Source of the DNA: Hepsetus odoe
Lineage: Eukaryota; Chordata; Actinopteri; Characiformes; Hepsetidae
Length of the DNA stretch: 64,000 bases
Direction: 5' to 3'
NCBI GenBank assembly: GCA_017165825.1
Contig: CM029370.1
Coordinates: forward strand, 10,823,767-10,887,766
This document shows positions 1 to 9,775 of this stretch, in pieces. Made by a program: the position numbers and the translations under genes. The stretch's first letter is position 1. Every line of letters begins with the position of its first letter. The notes below the pieces were generated by a model. The model saw only the letters and a program-made list of their open reading frames with translations, had not been told where the DNA came from and ran no database searches.

Positions 1-1008
1 TATTTTAAATGTAATACAGTCCTAATATATTTGTACTTCATGAAGGAATAAAAAACACCAAAACATTTTAAATAATTATATTTTAAAATCTTAAAAATAA
101 AAGGTACCAGAAATGGAGAACTAACTTTGGTTCTCTGAATAACCTTTCAGTAGACAATACTGGAAATTAGATGATTGTAACCCTGTGCAACCCTGTGTAA
201 AGTTGTTTTTTTTAATTTTTTTTTTTTACTTCTTTTAGTTGTTTGACTTTTTTTTATCAAAGAAATATATGCCAGTATTATTTTGGATGGTATGATATGA
301 CAGCCCCCCCATACATGCATGCAGAAAGAATGAAAAAAAAAAAAAAACAAATGCAGAAACAAAGCATAGTGGGTAAAACCTGTTGGAAACACAGTACTAA
401 TAATATGAAGTTTAAATTTGTGTGAATAATGGGATTTTTGGGAAGCCTGATATATGGTTCCATATATTAGCAGATCTAACAGATAAGACTCTGAACATGC
501 TTTAATGTGACAAAGGTGATCTTTTAAAGCTGTACAGTGATCCATCTGGTAAATGTGTTGCTTATTGATCTGCACCGCTCTGCACAATATTTCTAATATC
601 TCCTACATTTTACATAATTAATTACATATTTATGTATGTTGTAGTGATTTACAAATGTTTCTTTGTATGAAGCAAATATGTAATGGATCTTTTCACAAAA
701 TAAGAGAGTACACAATTATCAGAGTGATCATGATAAAACATTTTCTTTTCTCTTTATGAACATTGTTGTGACTCAGGCTTAATTAAAGTGTTTGCATTTT
801 TTATATAATTTCTTTCCACAAGAAACGAAAGAGAAATAATTTATATCAAATTACTCCATCATCAGCTAATGAGACTTCTGAGGCTAAATTGATAGACTCA
901 ATTGATAAGATAAACTGGGCAATAAACAGCATTGCTCAAAAACGCAAGGCAGATAAATAGCACCGTGGCATATTCCAAACATGCTCAAGTCATGTCTACG
1001 TTCCACAG
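1..1008 (+). other. GALNT intron, 5' part in window
   Basis: This AT-rich stretch precedes the first supported GALNT exon and is most simply its upstream intron. I found no exon encoding the expected preceding lectin segment. A 45-codon open stretch at 823-957 follows a fair acceptor (ending ttccacaag) and stops at TAG 958-960. It does not continue into the GALNT frame, so it is not annotated as coding. A short A run lies at 332-346. Confidence 0.55.
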
Positions 1009-1128
1009 GAGTGGATCTACACACACGGGCAGCAGATTCGACAGCAGCAGCACTGTCTGTCTGTCTCCACCACCTTCCCAGCCTCACAGATCCTTCTCAT
1101 GCCCTGCAATATCAGCGATGGCAAACAG
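1009..1128 (+). CDS. GALNT-like transferase, penultimate coding exon (ricin-B lectin repeat)
   Basis: This 120-nt exon (40 codons, phase 0 at both ends) encodes part of the C-terminal ricin-B beta-trefoil lectin domain of a polypeptide N-acetylgalactosaminyltransferase. These are Golgi type II membrane enzymes that start mucin-type O-glycosylation by adding GalNAc to Ser/Thr; the lectin domain binds GalNAc on pre-glycosylated substrates. The exon begins EWIYTHGQQI, has HCLSV with Cys16, then MPC with Cys33, and ends in GKQ. That final Q joins the RW of the next exon to make the QxW motif of a trefoil repeat. An acceptor (ttccacag) ends at 1008 and a donor (CAG|gtaac) follows at 1129. The EW start and Q|RW break match the GALNT2 exon pattern as I recall it. 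Transferase-domain exons must lie left of the window. I cannot tell GALNT2, GALNT14 and GALNT16 apart from this piece. Confidence 0.85.
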
Positions 1129-2187
1129 GTAACCCCTCAGACTATGCACACTCTGACAGGCCATAAATCAAGCTTCACTTACAACCAGCCTGACAGCTCT
1201 CGGAGGAGCCTCCTGACAGAACCCCTATGAGTATGGCAAGACAGCTGGAGCAATAGGCAGGCCCCCATGGAAAAGCCTTTTTCTCACAGTAGCGTCAAGC
1301 AACTGTCATGTTTGTCATCTTAGAAATGTCAGAGTGATATATTTTGGGTGGGTGTAGCTTCTTTTACTGGAGTTTGCTAGATGGAGAAAAGATGGAGGGA
1401 GGCTGATAAGGCTGTGAGTAGAGTGTATTGATTTTCATCCAGGATTGAAACTGCATTGCTGACATGCCTCTTTGTTTTACTTGTATCTTTCTTAAATGCT
1501 AATAATAACTGATATGGATGTCTGTTTGAATCTCATGAACTTTTGTATTATTTACAGATGAGCTGCACTGTTTGTGAATTCACTATTTTGCACAAGCCAT
1601 TCTTCTTAAGTGCCTTGTTTTGAAATCAAATGTCAGTCTAGTATAAAATAGACTGACAAAATCATATTGAACCTCTGTAAAAACATAAACATATTATTAC
1701 ACCTGTACTAGGTATGAGACTAGGCATGTGATTTATTGACATCATCCAAGGCATGCTTATCAATGTTATATAGCACAGTTAAAGTTTTTCCAACTGCCAA
1801 ATATTAGATTTTCACTCCATGGTAATGGAAAAAGGCATAACATAGCAACCAAAGACATAAGATTTCAGTGAATTAGCAGAGAGGTAACGGGGAAATTACA
1901 TCATTAGTAAGATTTTTAAGAAGAAACTAATTGAGTTAGATTGATAGTTTTAAGATTATTAAACGATAAACCAAAGAGTGTGCATTATGTATTTGTGACC
2001 GTTGGTTACATATTTATACCAGTGAGGTTTTAAAGCCTGCATGTCATAATGTTGCCATTAAATTTTTTAATCCTAATTTCTAATTTCTTTTAAGGTACTT
2101 GGATGAGACTTGGAATGTGCTTTAGGTATATTCTTTGTAGGTTCAGGTCTCAAGTTTAAGTTTCTCTACTTTTTTCTCATGTTATAG
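1129..2187 (+). other. GALNT intron
   Basis: This intron lies between the two lectin-domain exons. It has GT at 1129-1130 and AG at 2186-2187, preceded by a pyrimidine-rich tract (ctacttttttctcatg). No repeat family is recognised inside. A perfect 10-bp inverted repeat with an 8-nt loop lies at 1631-1658. Confidence 0.8.
1631..1658. repeat. Perfect 10-bp inverted repeat, hairpin-capable
   Basis: The arms are TGTCAGTCTA (1631-1640) and TAGACTGACA (1649-1658), with loop gtataaaa. It lies inside the GALNT intron, so it would be transcribed. No function is implied by the sequence alone. Confidence 0.6.
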
Positions 2188-2346
2188 CGCTGGCAGAAAT
2201 CTGGCACCCACTTGGAGCACCAGGCTTCACGATTCTGCCTGGACAGCGAAATGGCTCTGGATGGCCTGGAAAGCAGCAGGATGCTGGTGATCAGCCCATG
2301 TGAACCATCAGCTCACACACAGAGATGGGAGATGCCTTTCTCATGA
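2188..2346 (+). CDS. GALNT-like transferase, last coding exon (ricin-B lectin C-terminus)
   Basis: This exon encodes 52 residues and a TGA stop (2344-2346). It continues in phase 0 from the exon ending at 1128. It carries the final beta-trefoil repeat: LEH, then FCLDS with Cys17 and the conserved CLD triplet, ISPCEPS with Cys38, and HTQRW as the terminal QxW motif, ending EMPFS. The two Cys of each repeat are spaced as in GALNT lectin repeats, where they pair. Spacing, motifs and exon junction together make this a real gene end and not a chance frame. The product would be a Golgi-lumenal lectin tail. GALNT2/14/16 is the nearest subgroup by eye, but the paralogue is not assigned. Confidence 0.88.
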   Translation, partial: RWQKSGTHLEHQASRFCLDSEMALDGLESSRMLVISPCEPSAHTQRWEMPFS

Positions 2347-2492
2347 TCCTACTCAAGCCAAGCCTCTCCTACCAAGAGAGGCAGGGAACTGGAGAGAGTG
2401 AAGGGCCCCAGTGAGCACCTCCAGGGAGACTACACCAACAAACAACCTGCTGACTTACTCCATTCATGCTCTGTGTCTTTTTCTCACATGAG
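2347..2492 (+). other. GALNT 3' UTR, first segment
   Basis: Purine-rich, fairly GC-rich sequence follows the stop. It has no poly(A) signal before a good donor, ATGAG|gtaatgg, at 2492/2493. This suggests the 3' UTR is spliced to the exon starting at 3282. Confidence 0.5.
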
Positions 2493-3281
2493 GTAATGGA
2501 AAACAGAACTGAGGAAAAGGCTACTCAGAAGACACTACACCAGGAGTGTCCACCTCTGGTCTGTGAGGGTCGGTGTCCATCACAGTTTGACTATTTCCCC
2601 TGTTCACACACCCCTGAACTGTACAATTGCCATGTTTAGCTGAGTGGCAGAGCAGGAAAAATCAACAAACTGCATAGGACTCAGGCTTGCAGGACTGAGT
2701 TTGCACAATGCAGGGCATGGTGGCAAATGAATATGACCTGTACCATCATACTTAACTAGCTTTAATTCATCAGACAAAACAACACAGCATGAGAACACAG
2801 CTGAGAAAAGTGGCACAATTTACATTAATTAATAAATAAAAAACTTTATTTAGCAACAGCCAGCTGCTTTGGGGCATCTTTAAACTGCAAATATGTTTTG
2901 CTGTCCAGAGTTTAGCCACAAAGCTCTGTGCCTGCTGAGATGTTACTGAAAACAGGTCATTTTTTTTGTTTTCTTTTGCTTTTAAAACTCTGACACTGAA
3001 CATTCATACATTTTGAGTGTTATTTGTACCTTCCGCAAAATGAACTAAAATATGTTTTTTGACATTGGACTTTTGTAACTTTACACTGAACCCTTAAAAC
3101 ATGATTTTCTTATATTTTAGTTTGCCCAATCACTTTTCTGTTAAAACCATAGATACAATACACATTGCTTGACAGACACACATGACCTTTCCAATGTTAG
3201 TTTAATTACCACTGAGGCTTTGTAGTGTTTAATTCTTTCTGTTTATTTGCCTCTGATGATTCTCTGCTACTTTGCTCATAG
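2493..3281 (+). other. Probable 3'-UTR intron with an old repeat relic
   Basis: The stretch begins gtaatg and ends in a pyrimidine-rich acceptor (gctactttgctcatag). Around 2545-2725 it contains decayed sequence resembling the 'gtgtc...gggtcggtgtcc' type of dispersed fish DNA repeat, perhaps hAT-like. It has no open frame of note. Confidence 0.4.
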
Positions 3282-3505
3282 GATCCCTGGAGTGTCAATC
3301 ATACTGATGCTCTGCGGAACATGATCGGGCAGCTGGGCACACACAAGTTTGCCAGACAAGCACAAAGCTGAACCCATAAAGTAACACTGGAGAACTACGC
3401 ACAAAGAACTTTTTTTTTTACTTTGAAATCACCCCAAAGCAAAGCACTTCTGTAATAAATCTACTTGCACATGAACATTCAATAAATGGCCTATTTTTCT
3501 TAAAG
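3282..3505 (+). other. Probable terminal 3' exon with a 29-codon open frame
   Basis: A good acceptor ends at 3281. The following 90 nt are clearly richer in GC than their surroundings and are open for 29 codons (DPWSVNHTDALRNMIGQLGT, then nine more residues) before TGA 3369-3371. Two AATAAA signals follow at 3454 and 3481, with a TTGCTTGCTTG element downstream. Exon, stop and poly(A) signals together look like a true transcript end. It could be the spliced 3' UTR of the GALNT transcript, an alternative last exon, or the end of a different gene. I do not recognise the peptide. Confidence 0.5.
3454..3486 (+). promoter_or_regulatory. Two poly(A) signals
   Basis: AATAAA occurs at 3454-3459 and again at 3481-3486. 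A T/GT-rich stretch (ttgcttgcttgt, about 3517-3529) lies in the usual downstream position, giving a predicted cleavage site near 3500. Confidence 0.55.
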
Positions 3506-3693
3506 AAATGACTGCCTCTTGCTTGCTTGTACATATAAAGAGCTTTCAAGATGCCTGGAGAACTATTCTTGAAGACTACTTAAAGAATTCATAAGAAAGC
3601 TTACCAAAGAAAGTTCAGGCTGTTAAAGAGTAACAGAGGTCATTCCAATGTCCTAGCAAAATATAAAAAAATGTGATGCCTCAAGACATTTAA

Positions 3694-3949
3694 AAAAAGT
3701 GAAAGTGACAACCCTTGTCATCACGAGGTCACAGCACAGCACACGTGAACCACAACGAAATTGGACCTCTGCATTTAACCCATGCACACACCGTGCAGCA
3801 GTAGGCAGCTATTGAAAGCACCCGGGGAGCAGTGATGGGGACAGTACCTTGCTCAAGGGTACCGAAGGGCAACCTACTGGTGAGGGAATCAAACCCACAA
3901 TCTTCCAATGCAGGGGCAACTCCCTAACCACTAGGCCACCACTGCCCCA
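3694..3949 (-). mobile_element. tRNA-derived SINE, tail type A
   Basis: Nearly full-length minus-strand copy. Reading from 3949 leftwards it has the head ggggcagtggtggcctagtgg with the pol III A box, a decayed B box, the middle 'gagcaaggtactgtcccc', and the type A 3' half ending in the 'gtcactttcac' motif. It belongs to the most abundant family in this window, with about 17 copies. Confidence 0.85.
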
Positions 3950-5841
3950 GTTGCAGAGTTCTTTGCAAATATAGACATACTTAAGCTATTTATCTGCACA
4001 TTATTATTATGCACAAATAAACATCACTATAATAAAACACTGCGGTAATACTGTTAGAAATTTAGATTATAATTATTACCTATTTAATCAGTTTTTTCAG
4101 AGAAATAATCATCAATTATTTCAGAGAAGCCATACAAGTTAATCAAGGAGTGCATCTTGTTCCCTCCTTTTCCAACAATATTCATCCAGTGAATCACAAA
4201 AATTTATGTTCAGTGTTCCAATAAAGGAGGAGAATATTAATCTAGGACAGGCAGTGTTTCAAAAGCTATAAAGGGTTACTCAAGCCAACTGACAGAAACA
4301 TAAAATTCCCAGCACTCAATAAACCCTTAGTTGTATCTTCTTAGCTGTTGATGAAATATTTGAAAGAATATGTAAGTAACTGGTTACCAACCAAGTAACT
4401 GGTTATCCAAATTTAAGGAGATCTTGCGAAATTTGAGGTTGAGGTTCAGTTTTAAGACTTTTTGTTTGTGTATTGATTGATGGATTGGTGAACTTGTCTT
4501 CTCAGATAAAATAATTTTTTCCTTTCAATTAAGCTTTTAGGAATGTTTTTGCCTCACTTGTGAAGTCACCATTTTGGTGATAACTGGTCTTTAGGAGCTG
4601 TCCACTACGTTCCTGTTTCCTGTCATTAAAAGGCTGAACTGTGAACTGCTCCACTTGGTTCAAAGAGCTCTGAGTTTACAGTTATTATTTGTTCTGCCAC
4701 ACAGTGGTTTTCCTCTGTTGCCCAGACAGCAGATGTTGTTTCCTTAAAGCCTCTATATAACGATCAGACACAGCCACATGAGCGCAGATGCCTGGACAGG
4801 GACTTTCCAATTACCACTTCCTCTCTCTGTCCTCTTGCTCTCATTAGCAGCCAGTGGGAGAATGCTAAGCCCCAAACGATACTGCTCAGATGGTCTGATC
4901 AGTGGCTTCTTTTTTTTCTTGCCAGTTACTTGGCACCAAGCAATTACATTCAATCAGGCTTCAGGGCTTAGGTCTTATAGGGGACAAGTCAGCTTATTGT
5001 AATGGCTTAAGAGACAAAGAACTGAACTTTTCTAACAATGCAATATTTCTTGGTATGTTGCAAGATGTTCTGTTCAACACAATTACTAATTTTCTTCTAT
5101 TTTTGATTAAAAAAAAGAAGCCAAACCCTCGGACAATCCAGTTTATTTTATGCCAATTATAAATTGGCTCAGTGTATCAAACTGGAGAACATTGCAGAGA
5201 ACTTCCTAGCAGGCCAGTTCATTTATTCAGAGTGTGGCTCTTTCTAAGCTAGAATTGAACCAAGACTGCCTTATTGACAGAACATAATTTAATTAATGAA
5301 CAATTAATTAATTAATGGGTGGGATTAAATGCTAGGTTAATCAGGAAATATTGTAATATATAATATAATATATAATATATATAATACAGGAATAGCACAT
5401 TTTGTTTACAGTAAAGTCAAAAGATAGTAAGGTTCCACTAGAATTGCACAAAGTTGCCATTACAATGACATACTTATGTTTACCTAAATTAAACACTAGT
5501 TTGACATTTTATTAGGTGAAGATGCCTCATAACAGTGGTGCTCAAGTCAGTCTTCTCGGCCTTCACTGACTGTCCACATTTTTCCATTATCCCTGTTTAG
5601 TTGGAGTATAGCACATATGTGGGCTGTGTGGTGGCCCAAAAAGACCATTGTCAGAACAGCTTCTTTAATGAATGTCTGATACACCAACAATTAAGTGTCC
5701 AAAAGTGAGTTATACTGTTGCAAGCTAATTTGTTGGTATCCCTCCATCTGGTCCATTGCTAGTAAGGAATTGACATAGGACATCCACTGAGACAACATTA
5801 TTTGGATGGTGGCCCATCATAGCACTGCCAGAATACCAATG
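3950..5841. other. Unique intergenic DNA
   Basis: No gene is supported. A CTATATAA box lies at about 4752-4759, and a short frame at 4778-5002 starts with a signal-peptide-like run. Neither has a donor site or homology that I recognise. An AT dinucleotide-like run lies at 5352-5387. The segment 5520-5841 may be an old repeat but I cannot classify it. Confidence 0.5.
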
Positions 5842-5843
5842 TA

Positions 5844-6314
5844 CAGTACTGTGCAAAAGTTTTAGGCAGGTGTGAAAAAATGCTGTAAACAAAGAATGCT
5901 TTCAGAAATATAAATAATGATTGTTTATTTTTATATATTTGCAAAATGCAACGTGAGCAAACAAAAGAAAAATCTAAATCAAATCAATATTTGGTGTTAT
6001 TACCTTTTGTAGGAGGGATTTTGTAGGATTATAGTCAGGTGTATGATAGACCAATTTTATCAAACAGATGCTAATGATCATCAATGTCACATGTAGGTTG
6101 AAACACAGTCATGTTTGGAACAACCTACCAGCCGAGTTCCTTCAAAAACTGTGTGCAAGTGTACCTAGAAGAATTAATGCTGTATGATTTCTCTTTTGTT
6201 CATTAACTGCATTTTGTTGATTGATGAAAATAAATGATTAACACTTCAATTTTTTAAAGCATTCTTTGTTTACAGCATTTTTTCACACCTGCCTAAAACT
6301 TTTGCACAGTACTG
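5844..6314. mobile_element. Tc1-like MITE, copy A
   Basis: A non-autonomous Tc1/mariner-type element flanked by TA target dinucleotides (5842-5843 and 6315-6316). Its terminal inverted repeats begin CAGTACTGTGC and run on through the aggcaggtgtgaaaaaatgc block into the tgtaaacaaagaatgctt block, with the mirror image ending at 6314. A shrunken transposase relic (tttggaacaacctaccagcc, about 6114-6180) matches the C-terminal coding part that is better kept in copy B at 27801. The element is inactive. Confidence 0.9.
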
Positions 6315-6726
6315 TATGTATTGTGCTGGTACGAGTCTACCAGGCACCGCAGTGTTGTTGGAATAACATTTCAATGTAGAAAACTTGTGAAGTGACATTA
6401 CTGGCAGTTGACAACCATAACCTTAACCTAAATGTACCTTTGGGTGTATATTTTAAAAAGTATATGCATGAAGTGTACAAACTGGGCACAAATCTTTGAC
6501 CATGACCTTCAGTACAACCTCACCAAGGTGAATTAACTTTAGCCAGTATTAAAGCAGTTCTCGTGACTCTTCAAGCAGAGAAACATATTAGCAACCATTA
6601 TTCTTTCTCAGCAGAGAACAATTACCTTGCCTGCCACATCACATTAAAATAGGCTAAGGATGTAATCACTGGACATCAGTAGGCAGTGATTCATAGGCCC
6701 TGTGTTCCTCTGGGCAGGTTTATTGA

Positions 6727-6728
<2 letters not shown>
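6315..6728. other. Unique intergenic DNA, possible conserved element
   Basis: Balanced-composition sequence with no repeat recognised. The part near 6540-6660 has the uninterrupted, non-coding look of a conserved element, but no comparison is available here. Confidence 0.3.

Positions 6729-6780
<52 letters not shown>
6729..6780. repeat. (TC)26 microsatellite
   Basis: An uninterrupted 52-bp TC run, long enough to be length-polymorphic. Confidence 0.97.
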
Positions 6781-6783
<3 letters not shown>

Positions 6784-8422
6784 ATTTCTCTGTTTGGGTT
6801 TCTCTCTCTATCTTGATATGATCCAGATTTGCAGTGTTGGTGTTAGTGTGTGGTAGTGTTAATGTTGGGAGTGGTAGTGGTAGGGGATGGCAATCATTAT
6901 CTAAAACTAAAATAGCCATCTGAGATCCTGAAGGAACTAAAGCGAGTGGCAACTATCTGTAATCATCAGACAGTTCTAACTATATTCAGTGGCCTTACAT
7001 CAGCAAAAATAAACCCAGGGGCATAATAGCTAGGCACGAGTGGACTTTGACTGGGGGCTGATTTTGACCTGCTGTCCTTGCAGAATGTTGGAGTACTTGC
7101 AAACTGTAACTGATAATGCCTTCAGGGTTTTTTTTTATTTTCTACGCTACACATTATTCCAAGTTTCACTCCCAACATTTATTTTGCAATGTTCAAATAT
7201 GATAAGGAAACAGAGGGTCAAAATACCTTTGAAGTGAATTTAACCTATTTTTAAATAATTTTAATATCAATTTGTCATTTTTTAATTCATATTAAAATGT
7301 CATATTAAACAATTATGTTCTGAAATCTGTACTGTAACTCCTGTAATTGTACTGTAAACACTGTTTAAGAAGAATTATTGGATGAATACAAATCTATACC
7401 TACCTAGTCTACACTCATCGCCCATTTTTTTCAGCTCCACTGACCATAACATTTGTAATGCACAATTACTGTAGTCCATCTGCTTCTTTATATAAACCTC
7501 CTTGCTTCATTCATCAGTTGAAAAACGCAATGACACTGGAATGACACATTGTCTGATCTGTTGTGTGGGTCTTCAGTTATGGAAATAATAATTTTGAACA
7601 ACTTACTTACTTCAGCCAGTAGAAAATGGTATAGAGCCAAAGCACTTAAAGATTTTGATGCGTTTTGCCATTTGCTGTTGGTCAGGCATTATTGATATGC
7701 ACCCTACACCACACCCACCTTATTGCAGACTGGGTAGAATCTCGTCAGAAGACAATCCACTTTTTCTCTTATTCCTAGCTCAAGGACAAGATGAAAAAGT
7801 ATAGAGCTGGTTTACACAGTGTGTGCAGTGTGGGAGACCACACCACCTTTTGTTGTCATAAATCAAAGACATGTGGCTAAATTAATCTAGCTAGTAAACA
7901 ATAATACTTGTAAACGTATTAAACTGAGCGTCATTAGATTACACTCAACATTGAAAACAGCTGACACGTTGAGTTCTGAAGTATCCAGGAAAACAAGAGT
8001 TGAGAGGGATGATTTCAGTCTTTTTTGTTATATCTCATATTGCTTGCAACGACGTGCTTAGGAAACCCATTTATACATTCAGAATCTACATCCTTTGCTG
8101 AATCTTATTCATTCTTAACGCTTTTAAAGTTTGTAGTGGAACTAATTGATCAGTGCTTCAGATCTGAAGATGATAAGCTCTTTGATTTTCCACTTCAGTT
8201 ATTTTTAGCAGGTGGACAAAGTAACAGACTGAACACTCCAATAAATGTTACTGGATATCTTGCTGCCAAGTTCCTCTCAGTGCCCAAGGCTCCATGTCTT
8301 AGCTACACATTATCTATTACTTCACCAGCCACTATGTTGTTGCCCTCACAGCTTTCCAGCTCCTACACCTCTTCATGGAAACATCCAAACTAAAACTTGC
8401 AAGGAAGAAAATGTTTCTGGTT
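6781..8422. other. Unique intergenic DNA
   Basis: No gene is supported. The longest open stretch (8025-8393, plus) lacks an ATG start, splice context and a recognisable domain. It is hydrophobic then Ser/Thr-rich, which is common in T-rich noncoding DNA. Confidence 0.5.
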
Positions 8423-8536
8423 TTCCCTAACCACTAGGCAGAGGTGGCCCCAGGATCAGAAGGTCATGGGTTCAAATCCCACATCAGTAGGTTGCCCTGA
8501 GGTGACAAGAATGGTCACTTTCACTTTCTTGCTTTA
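8423..8536 (+). mobile_element. Short SINE copy with inverted head fragment
   Basis: A plus-strand piece of the common SINE family runs from gaggtggccccagg (8440) through a B-box-like gggttcaaatccc, then ggttgccctgaggt, and jumps to the type A terminal motif ggtcactttcactttc. The middle is deleted. Immediately left, 8425-8439 (ccctaaccactaggc) is the SINE head in the opposite orientation, so two head ends abut head to head. Confidence 0.7.
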
Positions 8537-8969
8537 GAGCAGTTAGTAAGTTTCTGTTTCATCAACTCAGCCTGCTGTGTGGAACTGGCCAGCTAATAGT
8601 AAATTCCTCTATTGTAAGATACACTTTGAAAAGACATCTAAATGATATTTAAATTCATGAAAAACAATTAACTATTAATAATTAATCAAAAGCATTTACT
8701 GAAATGTTGTTGTTTTGCCTGTTTCTGGGCCTGATAGTGGTATTTAAATAGAATAGAATAGAGAATAGATAGAATAGAGTAATCTTTTATTATCCCACGA
8801 ATGGGAAATTTGGGCGTTACAGGGCTCTTTATCAAGGAGACAGAAAGAATATAGAACGATAGATGTAAAGAAAATAAGAAAAATATAAAAAAAAGGTAAA
8901 CTATCAGAAATTCATTGTGAGTAACTGTGAAATAGGCCCAGATTGTCTGTTCGGTTGAGTGCTATGATT
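8537..8969. other. Low-information spacer with a shared retroposon scrap
   Basis: A GAATAG-rich run lies at 8747-8783. The segment 'attatcccacgaatgggaaat' near 8790-8812 recurs at about 16098-16118, so it is a shared dispersed-repeat scrap. No gene is seen. Confidence 0.4.
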
Positions 8970-9545
8970 TTCTGTTTCTTAGGTCAAACCTGAATCTGGA
9001 AAAGACAGAACACATTCACCTAACTGCAAAGAACTCCCCAGTAGTCTTAACTTTCATTCATTTATGTCATTTATTTCCATCATTTATCTATTTATATTCA
9101 TACATTTCACCTATCAAGTAGGCATAAAAATTTTGAGTTATCCTGGACAATCAGGTCAATTTCATATCCAAGCTCTTGTCATGTGTGCTATTGTAATTCC
9201 CTCCTTGCTGGCCTTTCATCAGATGCTATTTCCCCTTTACAGATTATTCAGAATGCTACATCACATTTTGCCCTTAGCTTCCTGATATTCTTTCATAGGA
9301 CTCTGCTCAGATCACCCCTGTGGAATCAAGAATCACATCTAAAGTTCTACTTCACATGTTTTAGGCAAGAGGTGCCATCTATTCCTACATTTGCACATTG
9401 GTCTGGAACTACTCTCTGACATCTGGGTTCTTGACCCATTCTTCCTTAAACATGCACAGACGCAAGGCTAAGAGGTGCTTTAGTGTCTTTACCCCTCAGT
9501 GGTGGAAAAAACATCTCCCTTCACTATTTACTGAGCTCACATATC
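8970..9545 (+). pseudogene. Decayed L2-type LINE reverse transcriptase C-terminus
   Basis: Frames on the plus strand, shifted several times, read like the C-terminal part of an L2 reverse transcriptase. LNLEKTEHI comes after the palm, then a VILDNQ-like block, the cysteine/leucine-rich 'LLAGLSSDAISPLQIIQNAT' block, a 'LWNQESHLKFYF' block, and finally FTPQWWKKHLPS, which corresponds to the LaPxWWNeLP motif. Stops and frameshifts make it a dead fossil. Confidence 0.65.
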
Positions 9546-9555
9546 TCCTTCTGCT

Positions 9556-9775
9556 TAGTTTAAGTGAAGTCAAGTCAGTTTTATATATACAGCGCTTTTT
9601 ACAACTGTTGTTGTCACAAAGTAGCTCTACAGAAATTGGGTCCGAGCCCCAACTGGGTAACCCGAGGACGATAGAGGCAAGGAAAAACTCCCCAAAGAAG
9701 AGAAAGAAACCTTTGGAGGAACCAACACTCAAAAGGAGAATCCATCCTCCTCTGGTTGACACCCATTCCATTTTT
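9556..9775 (-). mobile_element. 3' UTR and tail of an L2-type LINE
   Basis: On the minus strand this reads as the familiar fish LINE 3' UTR: the ctttggggagtttttccttg segment, a gagctactttgtgacaacaa segment, then gtaaaaagcgctgtatat and a tail of TGACTTGACTT type. It is opposite in orientation to the coding scrap on its left, so the two are separate insertions or an inversion. Confidence 0.65.

Noticed and set aside
4753..5002. TATA box and signal-peptide-like first exon
   Set aside because: The ATG lies only about 25 bp after the TATA-like site, no donor follows, and the frame continues through a T run.
8025..8393. 122-codon open frame
   Set aside because: It starts at a non-ATG codon and has no splice sites, no domain and no coding-like composition.
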